A stretch of 64,000 nucleotides of DNA from Euwallacea fornicatus (lineage: Eukaryota > Arthropoda > Insecta > Coleoptera > Curculionidae). Shown here piece after piece: positions 33,085-44,100 of this stretch. The notes under the pieces are model-generated. The model ran no database searches and was not told the origin of the DNA. It worked only from the letters and a program-made list of their open reading frames with translations. Positions within the stretch are counted from its first letter, which is position 1. Each line of letters opens with the position of its first letter. The stretch covers positions 2,294,001-2,358,000 of the forward strand of contig NC_089569.1 of assembly GCF_040115645.1 (NCBI RefSeq), in the 5' to 3' direction. The translations under genes were made by a program, and so were the position numbers.

Positions 33085-33440
33085 ACATTAAGAAAACTGC
33101 TAAAACTTTTAAGCAGAACATACTTAACGAACTCAATTATTTCATCTTGGACAGAAATTCGAGTTTCACAACTCTTTATTTCCATATCAGGAATTGCATA
33201 CTGCATTAAACAAATCTACCTTCTGTCGTCCAGGCGCTTGTTATATTTTACTTGGGAAAACCCTACAAAGTGGAGGTTTGGTAAGTGGCGTAGCAGGTGT
33301 TACTCTCATATGACTAGGTCAGGAAAATGGAAATTTCCAATTAGTCTGCTAGTGGCAAAGAAAATGTTACTGGCTCCTGGTGTGTAGGGTTCAACCCTAT
33401 GATACTTCATGAAGGCTAGGTAATGGCAGATAAAGAGAAT
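33085..33440 (+). repeat. Dispersed repeat family R, copy D
   Basis: The aligned blocks are TTCATCTTGGACAGAAATTCG, TTATTTCCATATCAGG, AAATCTACCTTCTGTC, TTGTTATATTTTACTTGGGA, and the ending GAGGTTTGGTAAGTGGCGTA then GCAGGTGTT. The 3' part (CATGAAGGCTAGGTAATGGC) matches copy B near 29160-29190. Antisense reading: IPDMEIKSCETRISVQDEII. Confidence 0.78.
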
Positions 33441-33570
33441 TATTTTAATTTTGAATCTCGGCTATTAACGAAGCAAGACCGGTCTTAGGTCATGTCAATC
33501 TTCGTGGTCAGGGTATCATCAGGCCACGTGTCCCAGGTGACGATCCACAACTATTCCTGACATTGTGCTA

Positions 33571-34754
33571 CACACAGCGTGCCGGGAAATGGCGACGAAA
33601 CACTTTGCGAGGTTATTCTTGAGACTAAAATTATTTTTAAAAATTCTTCTAAATCTATCCCAAAAATTGTTCTTTAAAGGGGCTAAAACCGTTTGTGACA
33701 TTTTTGAAATCAAATTAATGAATCGTAAGTATTTTTTAGTAAAAAATGTCTTCTTATTTCGTCTCGTTAGGAAAGATCGTTTTCCGGAAAAATAAGTTTT
33801 TATGAAACGATGCACGCTTACATAGACATGGAAATGCATATTAATAATCATAGCGAACATCCTTATAATAGTACTATTTTTCGTCAGCCAGCAATAACAA
33901 GAGTAACATTAAGGATATGTCACTTATTCAGAACAAATGGTGAAAATGGCCTGCATTCATCTCGATGCATCCTCTAATTCTGTTTTGCATAGAAAATCTT
34001 ACCCATTCGAAATTGCCAAATTTATTTCTAACAAACAAGGGATGCACGCTGCTGCAATTTCTTTATAGTGCCAATTGACACAGCGTAGAGCAATTCCTTC
34101 AAGTGTACTCAAAGAAAGGAATCCAAGAGATTTAAATCTGGAGAAAGTGGCGGCCAATGCACTGGTCCATCACGTCCTATCTATCGTCCTGGATATAACT
34201 GGTTCAAATACGTTCTTAAACTGAGAGAGAAATGAGGCTGGACCCCATCTTGCGTAAAAACACGACATATCTCTATTGATATGATGTATCTTTTTATAAA
34301 TTCAGCAAATGGTTTTCGGTGTCCATATAATCGTGGAGAGGTTTATAAAAATCTGTTTTTATAGGAAAGGGTCTATTCTAACGAGCTTAAATAAGAGGAC
34401 CGTCTTTACTTGTAAATACTTGGGATTCAGTGATTTGATGTTAAAAATTAAGAAATGTCACAAAAAAGTTTGGATAACACGTATGTGACCTCTCGCATGT
34501 GGCGTTCTTGCCTGAAATCTACAATTATTAACTCAAAAAAGTGTTTACATTTCATCTTACTATAGTGTGCCGAATGTCGTAATTTTAGCGCAACCGTTTC
34601 GAAAATATTGTCAAAAAAATATTCAAAATTCCCCTTTCAGAGGTTCGAGCCCCCTTTAAGAATACATTTTGTGGGTATGTTCATGAACTTTTTTCATTAT
34701 TTTAATCTCTAACATCACCTCCCAAAATATTTCGGCGTAATTTCCGGACACCTG
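33571..34754 (-). mobile_element. Long-TIR DDE element, truncated transposase
   Basis: The right end read inward is CAGGTGTCCGGAAATTACGC and the left is CAGCGTGCCGGGAAATGGCG. Both continue with CGAAA(T/C)A.TTTG.GAGGT.AT and later CTTTAAAGGGG-type blocks, giving inverted repeats of about 200 bp. TA flanks both ends (33569-33570 and 34755-34756). It carries a minus-strand transposase remnant lacking its N-terminal half. Confidence 0.8.
33930..34300 (-). pseudogene. DDE transposase C-terminal half
   Basis: The order on the minus strand is RVFTQDGVQPHFSLSLRTYL (second Asp block), NQLYPGR, a stop where Trp is usual, IGRDGPVHWPPLSPDLNLLD, then SFL, a stop, VHLKELLYAVSIGT. A final piece in another frame, CIEMNAGHFHHLF-stop, is the conserved C-terminal tail. 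The N-terminal DNA-binding region and first acidic residue were not found. Confidence 0.85.
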
Positions 34755-34756
34755 TA

Positions 34757-36868
34757 CAATATGTCAGCTGCCCATGAACATCATCCTGATTGCCTATCAC
34801 TCTTTGCTTTTGTCGCATTGCGGCTACGAAATTGCGACTCGTGTTTTTGGATTTCAGAAGGAGTTTGTTGATACAGGGCTGATATTTCGGATATATGTAT
34901 TCAAGGAATATGGGTGGACTATTGACACCTGCTTTGAATATTTACCTTCGCCTGAAGTACATAGAGGGAAACATAAATAGGGTACAGGGCGCGGTCCACG
35001 GTCGTGACATGCGACGCGGCAGATTTTTACTGCCTTGAATCGCCGTGGCCCACCGTTGCTGGATGTCATGCAGAGAATTTTTTGCAAATTGTTTACTTTT
35101 CTGTATTGACATTAATGTTGTGTGTGCGTGCGTGTGTGATGCGTATGGGGTTTTGTTTAATTTAAATTTCGGCAAATGTAAACAAACTTCAGATCGAAAA
35201 ACCGACGGGTAAATTCTGTCCCACTAACCCTCAAAAAAAAGCCGAACCCGCACCACTCATTATAATATTTGCTTTAACTCTGCGATACGTTCTGAGGGGT
35301 TTGTGTATGTAAAATTGAGTAAAACCATGATCTCGCAAAGGAACGACGGAAAGGCGCCTCGTGCAAAGTGTCGCACAGCAAAACAACTCTAGAGGGAGAT
35401 AATATACGATTATCTGTAGCAGTTTGTCGGGCGAAATATCGCCGAGATAAGTGCCAGATTTTATGTCGAAATTCGCTAAACAACCCGTTATAACATTTGT
35501 GCGGGATATTTATACCGGAAGAGGAGCACTGCGTAGCGAAAGGGGACCTTGTAATGGATTGTGTCCCATTTTTCGCCCCCTTTTTTTTTATTTCCCTAAT
35601 CGTTTGTCGCACCGTTAGAGACGACATTTTTGGGACGTACGAAATGAAATATGTAGCTTATTGTACGTCCCTCTTTGTCCGGGCGCGAGTCTTTAATTTT
35701 TTGACATAATACTCTCCTTGAACCGAAAATAGCGAACGGGAAAAACGCTCAAACCCGGCAAACTTCGTTTTCACTCCCTCTACAAATATACACCTCGAGC
35801 GTTGTCTTTACTTTATCAGTTTTCCCCGCCTCGAGCTACACCTCCGATTGTATTCCGGACTCGATTTCAAGAGAAAAATATCTTACCAACTGTGTGAAGA
35901 ACTGAACTTGGTAAATTGATTAGCCGATTTCTTGCTTCTATTAGTTTTCAGGTTTTCCTTTTCCTTTTAAACGTGTGTGTTTATTTACCTGCCGCGTCGC
36001 GTATAATAAACAATAATGGAAAGATATAAATCTGTTAGGAAGTAGCAGCCAAAAGGCATTATTAAAAACATGACAAATGAGAGACAGCCCGTCATAGCAA
36101 ACAATAAATTACAACCATTTCAGCATGGGTAATTTGGAGCTATTAATTTTGTCAATGGTGTGTTCGATCGCAAATGAACTTTTAGGTGATTCATGGATTA
36201 AATTGCTTAAAATTATATACACCATAGTAAATCCTCCATTACTGTTGCACAATGGAAAGATTGATGGGCATATAATCATTTCGAATAAATTGCCTATTAG
36301 TGAAAATGCGCAATCACTTCCCTTACGACTCCTTTGTAGTCCTAATGTTTCATGCAAATTTTTATTTATCCCAAATAAAATTGGATTATATGTATTGAAT
36401 TTAAAAAGGCGCATTGTATCCACAAGCGGAACCAATTTGCAGTTAATTAATTTAGTAACAAAGCAAGTTTCCATCGAATTCAAACAAACAACATTTGCAT
36501 TGTGGAGGATACACACATATATCCAATATATTTATTCGCATTAAGCCAATAACTGCTTCATACAATTTAATAAAACGTACCTACAGCAAATATCGCATAT
36601 TGCTATTGGAAACCGTGTGCTTGAATAAGCGTTTTAATATATCGTACATGTATAGATGCCTTGATACCAGTCACGTATAAAGCTCCGAACAGACTGCAAA
36701 GTTGTCTATATCAAAAGAAAGTAATTTCAAGAGTAAATTTCAAAGGGCGCGACTGAATGAATTTCTTAGATTTATTTCTTAATTAAGATTCTAATTCGGC
36801 TCCATTCTTCAAGCCAAGCGGACGTTCCTTTGCCGAGGTACTCATTACTATCAATTGTCTGGAACGAG
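34757..36868. other. Intron sequence, no gene seen
   Basis: Two overlapping open frames of about 135 residues on opposite strands (36109-36516 minus and 36125-36544 plus) stand out for length but show no recognised motif. A 117-residue minus-strand frame at 35274-35627 is also unrecognised. AATTGAGTAAAACCATG near 35312 may be a scrap of repeat family R. Confidence 0.35.
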
Positions 36869-36934
36869 GTGCGCTAAGGAAAAAATTACGATTTAGATGA
36901 ATCCCAAATCGTAATTTTCTGGTGGTTATCGCAC
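36869..36934. ncRNA. Candidate hairpin RNA (precursor-like)
   Basis: A perfect 13-bp stem, AAAATTACGATTT (36882-36894) with AAATCGTAATTTT (36906-36918), closes an 11-nt loop. An outer GTGCG/CGCAC pair (36869-36873 and 36930-36934) with a partly paired middle extends it to 66 nt. The size suits a small hairpin precursor. I do not recognise a known miRNA, and DNA-level palindromy alone is not proof of transcription. Confidence 0.25.
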
Positions 36935-38849
36935 AAAAGGTTTCTTCCTTAAAGAAACTTATTTGGCTTGTTGGTCAGCGTTAATCTGGTTAAAGGCTGC
37001 CCACTCCGTCCTATATAACGTTAGTGTTATTGACCCATCGTGTGTATTTAAATCTTCAAGAGTATTATAATAATGGCGCAACAAACCCCAACGCAATATA
37101 TAAATTTGAAATTTCTGATCGATAAAGTAGGTTTTTGTAAAGCCAAAAGGGCCTCAAATGAAACTTGAAAGAGTCAAATAATTAACCAGCTGGAAGGAAA
37201 ACAAACACAATCCAATGTAGGTTTCAATGCCGAACGGATGACAAGCCCTGATCGGATGCAATCCCAAGGCAAAAGGGGGGTTAATTAAAGAAGGGATGCA
37301 ATTTTACGTGATGGCATTTGATTAGCCAGTTCGGATTTCGGAGGGAAATTGAGGCATTAAATTGCTGTCTGGTTTAATATATGTTCTCTGGAAGGAGAAA
37401 GAGAGGAAAGTTTGGAAATATTTCAGTGTCCTTCTAGGTTTTAGAACAATTTAATGCGTATTCTTTCTCCTATTATACTTGGAAATAACGCCTCACGCAC
37501 AAGAAGGGGTGGTTGGAGTGGCGGCATTGCGGACTCTTTTCAGTTGCAACTAACTGACAATAACATTCACCCTTAATAAGACTTTACTACGAATGTCAGA
37601 AATTCAGACAAGATAAAAAGGGAACTGTCACAACTGGACCATTTTGAACCCTCTTCGCTTTAGAAGACAAACCAGACAATCCCGTTCCTGCTCTTTTCTT
37701 TGCATTTTGTCAATGATTATTTATGTATAGATGTAAGGGTTTCTGTCACAAGGCGGAAAAACCAAACGGTTGATAGCTATTTTATGTGCAAGTGAAGATT
37801 ATTCTATGGTATATACCGAGCGTTTATTAAGCATACGGCAGAAATTCAAGAGGCTATTTTCTGGACTATTCCAAGAATTTGACGAGACGCTTCCTTGTCC
37901 CCAAAATACAGGGAGAGAAACATTTTCGACGGGACCGACATTTTATTGCGAAATGTTACATTTAAAGTTTTCTAATCTACGAAAAGTGTGGAAAATTAGT
38001 ATCTCCAACTAAGATACGAGAATCTATCTTCATGTGGATTTCAAGCTCAATTACCGCCTTTAGAAACAGTATATCTAGTGGGAGCTTTTGATACCACAAG
38101 ATGTTGCCGGAGGAACCATTTTATTTTTAATGTTGCTCATTTGACTGATTTTGTATAGGGTGTCCCAAATTCGTTCTACGAGTGTGCGTATTTAGGTGAT
38201 CGTGTGAGATGCAGAGTCGGTTGACGGGAGTGCTTTGAAAGCATTTATCAGAAGCTTGCAAATTATTTCAAAGCGGACACCAAGATGTTATAGACATTTT
38301 GGGATCCTCTCTTTGCCATGATTAGACGATTGGGGACATCTGACTTAACTCTACACTCCAAAGGAAACCATGAACAATCCGGTTCAAACTTATAGGGCAT
38401 AGTTATAGTAATTTGCAGTTTTTTGAGTGATTTTATGTTTCCCGCTAATATAGCTTACAATAAACTACACAGTAGTATAAATAAATTAACATTTGCTGCA
38501 TGATGCCCGGAAATATTCCCAATAATAGATAACTTCAATATAATAATTTTAATAGTTTGACTTTGGATTTAAGCTAATACGTATATACAAATTTCTCTTT
38601 AAATGAAAAAGTCAAATTATAATTGTTTCATCTTCAATTTGGCATTACTATTTAATTATAAAATGATTCCCCCGTTTTGAAAACAATAGATAGGAGTTTA
38701 GTAGGATTTTGGTTTTCAATGACGCTTAAAGCCAATTTATTGTTAATTCCATTCTGTGTAAATAACGTTTTTTGGGACAAATTATGTTTTTCAAAATAAT
38801 TAGTAAAATGAAACATTTATTTTGTTGTCAATCACTTCTAATAGTATTA
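36935..38849. other. Intron sequence, no gene seen
   Basis: TATAGGGTGTCCCAAATTCG at 38154-38173 resembles a terminus of long-TIR elements. No partner end or transposase is attached to it. Confidence 0.35.
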
Positions 38850-39640
38850 ACAAAAATGAGGACCGAACGGCTACGGCAGGTCCCCTTCGACCTCATCTGC
38901 AAGAGGTGAAAAGTGTAAACGAAAGCGAGAAGACCGATAGGAGGCGACTTCATGCTGCTGGATTATCTTCTCGAAGTAGAACTAATGGGCCTCCGCTTTC
39001 TTCTCGTGAACACAGGATTGCGAGGTTGAATTTTATACGAAAACACTTCTCTCAGACAGTAGAGAATTCAGAGAATCGAGATCGCATATTGTTTACCGAT
39101 AAATCTCGATTTTGTCTTTCCGGCTCAGACAGACGTGTGAAAGTAGCGACGATCGGGCGAGAGAGATACCCAAGAGGGTATTGTTGAACGGGTTGCATTT
39201 GGTGGACGCTCGGGTACGGCATGGGAAGGAATTTCTTTTGCAGCCCGTATGGAGTTGATCGTCTTCCAAAATGGGACTCTGAATTCGTACAGGTAGCCAA
39301 CAGAGGTTTTAGAGGGCCATGTAGTACCGTTCGTGGTTATTCTTGGAGAGAACACAACCTTTATGCACGATAATGCGCGGTCCCACGCTGCTGGCATGGT
39401 TAGCGTTTTTCTTCACGAGATTCAAATCACGCGATATGCCTGGTCTGCTCAAATGCCGGATTTGAATCCGACAGGGCATGTTTGATATGAGGTAAATAGA
39501 CAGATATGTGCTGACTCTTAGAAATTCCAGAGAGCTTCGCGAAATGTTGGCTTGGGCATGGGACAATCTTCAAATGCCTCATCGGCTGCAAGCCGTTATC
39601 ACTGCCAGAGGAGGAAACCGTCGGTACTGAAGTTCGCAAA
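38850..39640 (+). pseudogene. Tc1-like transposase remnant
   Basis: The first frame reads DRRRLHAAGLSSRSRTNGPP (end of the DNA-binding region), HRIARLNFIRKH, then ILFTDKSRFCLSGSDRRVKV with the first Asp, and RERYPRG. After a shift near 39180 it reads IVERVAFGGRSGTAWEGISF and ARMELIVFQNGTLNSYR. A further shift gives FMHDNARSHAAGMV with the second Asp, then PDLNPTGHV. In the last block the catalytic Glu of the usual NPIEHVW is replaced by Gly, so activity would be lost even without the frameshifts. Terminal repeats were not identified. Confidence 0.88.
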
Positions 39641-41074
39641 AACTTTCATGTTCGGGATAAATGTATGTATTTTTTAATTTCGTTGTTTTTAACACATTTT
39701 GCAGCAAACATTGAAATTCCTATTCATTCGAACGCTTACGACAAAATGATTGTATGAAGTTAGCAAATTATGGGACAGGTGAAAAAAACTTGAATAAACC
39801 GCAAACCATGAAATTAACGGCAAATTACGAGGTGACCCTAACTTTATGCTCGGGAGCGCAAATATTTTTAAGACGTTTTGGGTGGTTGCTGTTGGTGAGG
39901 GTTATTTTTCAAGTTTGAGAGAAAACAATGTGCGTTAAATGCTCCCTTATCAAAACGTCAGAAACTACCTCTTCCTATCACCTGCACAAACTTCATTTAA
40001 TGTTCCTTACAGTGTTAGGTTCGTGTCTAAAATGTGAGTCCTGTGGCTTTTCCGGCACTAATCCGAAAGTCGTCAGCCTTTACCCTCTCCGCAGTGACGG
40101 AAGCAACAGCTTGTGATGGAAAACGCGGTTTTAAGCACACCCTGTTTACTCCTATTTAAAATGTTACTAATAATGCCAGGGAAATGTTATGTACAATTTC
40201 TTCTGTTCGACTGTTGGTGTAACATTATAATAAATAACCTCACTGCTTGTAACGACATAATACCTGGCCCTTACTAGGTAATAAACCCTTTCAGTGTGGC
40301 CATTTAAGCGAACGCCATTTTGAATTGGTAATGTCGATTTAATAGCGGTCGCCTTATATGGTGAAATTATACTCTGGAGGCTATTTTATACATGCTCTAC
40401 AAGTATGTATTTATGTAATTGTGTTACGGCACTTATGTATTATACTATTTGAAGTTCTGCGAACAATAAATCATTAAAATAATATCAAGTTCGACGATGT
40501 AAGGCTTACCTACGACGTAAAGCTTATTGTATTAAGCTTACAGTTCTAAATCTCCCAAATTGCTTTTCGCAAACATAATCCTTTGTTTCGACCTTTCTAA
40601 CGAGAATATATGAGTGGGCGTAGTAAGACGTAAATTTAGTTGAAAGGGCCAGGCCCCTAAGTAAATTCTACAGAGGAAAACGTCCCACTTTAACTTCTTT
40701 TAATGGGATTTTTACACTAATTAAAAGTGGACGTATAGGGTTGCGTGCCCAAGTCAACGATTTCCCTTTAAATTGGAGAGACTGATATCTGTAAAGATAA
40801 AGCAATTCAATTGTCCTGGCTAAAGCCCCAATTATAGGTTTTCTGTCACTTTTCCTCGTTCTGGACAGATTAGTGGTTTACGCAGTTGCGGAAACCAGTT
40901 AATTGGATTTCTTAGTCATTGCAATTAATTATAGTCAAGTCTTTAAATGACTAATAAGAAATTATATAGATAGTTTTAAATATGTTTATCTAAGGCTCTA
41001 TGAGAACATGGAAATTTTAAACTTGTTTGAGAATCCATAATGAGGCACAGTAATCACCACAGCGTGTACAACAA
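39641..41074. other. Intron sequence, no gene seen
   Basis: AGCACACCCTGTTTA near 40134-40148 resembles the inverse of a TACAGGGTGT-type transposon end. No exon was recognised. Confidence 0.35.
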
Positions 41075-41127
41075 CGATGGCATCGAGCGTGAATAAACGA
41101 GTTCATCATTCACGCTTGATACCATTG
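41075..41127. ncRNA. Candidate hairpin RNA
   Basis: Two 20-nt arms, CGATGGCATCGAGCGTGAAT (41075-41094) and ATTCACGCTTGATACCATTG (41108-41127), pair with one mismatch and two G-U wobbles around a 13-nt loop. The stem continues imperfectly for a few pairs outside. This is strong for single-copy intron DNA. It could be a small-RNA precursor or a tiny palindromic insertion; I do not recognise the sequence. Confidence 0.28.
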
Positions 41128-44100
41128 GCTTCGTAGAGTACGCTCCTCTAGTAACTAGCACAAATTACTGCAACCTTCAGAAAACGTGTCTCTATACATC
41201 TACTGTATATATCAAGTTATGTCAATTTTGGACGTCAAAAACACCAAAACATTTTACACTTTCCTGCTAGTTATTTAGTAATTTAAAACCTAATTGGTTA
41301 GAAATGCCACTCAAAATGAATTATGTGAAAATCACTGAAGCTCTAGAAGTAAGCCAGGAGACAAGGAAGCCCTTGAAAAGCAAGGAAATTTGATTTAATT
41401 GTGGCCTGCTTATGCGCCGGGATGTGGCGTTAAAAAGTAAACAACAAGCCTTCTATAACCGAATTATTTCAAGGGAATTTTTAGTTAATTTGCCGCAAGT
41501 ACGGATGCTCGGCCGTGAACAAAGTGTGGTGTTATATGCGCTTTTAAGGAGCATCATCTCTCCATGGAAATTCCAGCAATTTTTTCGCATGTAGCGCAAA
41601 CTCCTTCATCGGGAATGATGGGCTTCATTACATAGGCATCCAACACGGTTTTAGATTTAAAGTTGATTATATAATATCGTTACTTAACCATTTCATTCAG
41701 TGATTTTAAAGCATAGCGCGATCGCAGGCAAATTAATCTAAACGGACGTACACCGATGATAATTCCAAATTGATAAATTATGTGGATTTAAGTTATTCTA
41801 CGCATAGTGATGGCATTCTACACTTCCACTGGCAATTATCACTTTTAAATCTTGAAAACCTACTAATCACGCTTATCAGTGCTAATATTCGCGGATCCAC
41901 GACAGTAAAACAAATTCAAAGGCAATTCGAGCTCTGCACTGTTTGCCAATATAGACCACGTACAGAAATGGATAAGGCATGATATTGCAGGCTTCCTATG
42001 GGAATGTTAATGATGTGGCATATCATCATCAAACTGAACCCTAGATGTGGCCTGATGCATCCGGTAATCAATAAAGTACGATGTCGCTTACGGAACGGAT
42101 CTAGTAACGCAGTAACGATCTGTGATTTTTAAATATCAGTGGAAAAGTCACAGCTCCCTGCATATAGTTCATTTCAAAGATGTTTACTTCTTGATAATTT
42201 TCTTTTTTTACGTTTTGAAATTTTCTCTCAAAACTTATTTTTATTTAAAGTTTTTGTGTTTCTAAGGTCAGATTCTCTTTGTGTTAATTGCACCCCTCCA
42301 CTTGGGTGAAAATGGTATCGTAGATGTGGGAAGAAAACGCCAGAAACATTAATAAGAGTGAAAGAGAGATGTATTGGTTATTGTCAAAAGCTTGTTAGAA
42401 GTTTGATTCTAAAAAAGGAGGTAGTTACGTACGTTACCGGATCGAAAAGTAATGTTTGATTGAACGAACCCAGTAGATCACAAGGCGAGTAGTGGGCGAG
42501 GTCTGAAAGCTCTTTTTCGGCCGAGTTTAGACAATATTTTATTTTTTTTCAACATTTTAACCTCAAATCATGGCATGAACTTGCCAACAAAGACATTGGC
42601 AATTTCCAATATTTTGCAGAGAGTAGTAGGGTTTTGCATAAACGATAATCTGCATCGGATTTTCGTTCAATTGAAATTTTCATCCAATGGCATTTGGTAG
42701 TCCGATGGTAGCCAGCCAACTCGAGCAGTCCGTTGCGGAAACGGCCGATTATTTACTCAACAGAGGGATCAAAAAAATAAAATAAGAAGGAGGAAAAAAT
42801 GCTTATCTCCGGTCGCTTAAGTCAACTTTCCAGCTTTGAGGCGAAAGACGTTGGGTATAGTGGAAAAACCGGACAGCAAGTGCATAATTTCTTGCTGGTC
42901 GTAAAAAAATTATGAAAAAATGGAGCTAGTCTTAGAAAACTTCCATCCAATTCTAGGGAACGTTGCTCTGCCCAGGAAATTAAGTCGTTAAGCTGCGTTA
43001 AAAAAAACTCACACCTTGTTTTCTTGTAAGCTGTAATTACTCTAATTTCGCCGAAAACATAATCCCCTTTGAAGCCCAACAGAATTCTGGTATTTTAATT
43101 CAATTTGATGACAAAGTTCGCCGTTGGCCCGGAGAACGTCAGGAAATGTGGCATGAATTAAGGCATAATAGGTGTAATAAAGAGGGCGAATAAGGAGACA
43201 AAAAGTGCTAAAACTTTTAATTGAATACTTAAAAGGTTTTCTTAGTTGGGTTTATCCGCGAGCAGATGCTTAAAATCGCTGCGAGTTGTTTGACTTCTCG
43301 AGCTTTTAAAGCGAATTTAATGGGTGAAGGGTTTCAGAACGGGCCGTTATTATACGGACGATAGTTCGTTGGCGCTTTCGGACTCGCGGATTTTCGATGT
43401 AAAGATAACGCACTTATTCATCCCTCTGTCTGTTCGGGAGATTAAAGTTGGAAAGAGATTTCAGTTCAGTGCACAAAAGTATAAGATTACGACAAAAAAA
43501 TGCTCAAAATTCCATAGAAGGAAAAAAAAACTTTCTTTAGTGATCCTAAAACAACATCTCCGACCGTATTCAAAGAGACATATTTCTTGTCAATGCGAAT
43601 TTGATTTATCTTTTATTCCGAGCGCGTATGTTTTTGAGAGAGGAACCTGAATGACACAGGCAGAAAGTGTATATCTGCCTTTTTTGGCGTATATTATTTC
43701 GTTCTATTTTCTAAGTTAAACGCGAGAGAGGTAAATATGAAGTAACTATGAAACGTACGTGTCTCGAATACGAAACGGTTTGAACTTTCACGTTTAAACT
43801 CGCTCTCGATAGGAGCTCGTGCGATAATTCAACTCTGACGTGTTTATTTAGTGCCTTTGACTCCTAGCGTAAATTACCGCTTTATTACCAAGTTTTAGTA
43901 ATAGTAGGTGTGGCAAACGGCCTTGCATCACACCTTGAGAAATCCAATTGTAACTTTTGTAAGTGATTTAAAGTTTAGCGAGGAATTTTCTTGCGAAACT
44001 ATTTAAACTTCTAAGGCGCAACTTAGTTGGTTATTTGGACCTTAAAGGGGAAGGTACAGAACGAATGTTTTTTTAATTCATGCTCTCTGCAATATCCCAT

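Noticed and set aside
33380..33410. GGGTTCAACCCTA, tRNA T-arm-like
   Set aside because: It lies inside dispersed repeat copy D, with no acceptor stem or anticodon arm around it.
43324..43650. 108-residue plus-strand open frame
   Set aside because: No recognisable domain, lysine/serine-rich, and no splice signals.
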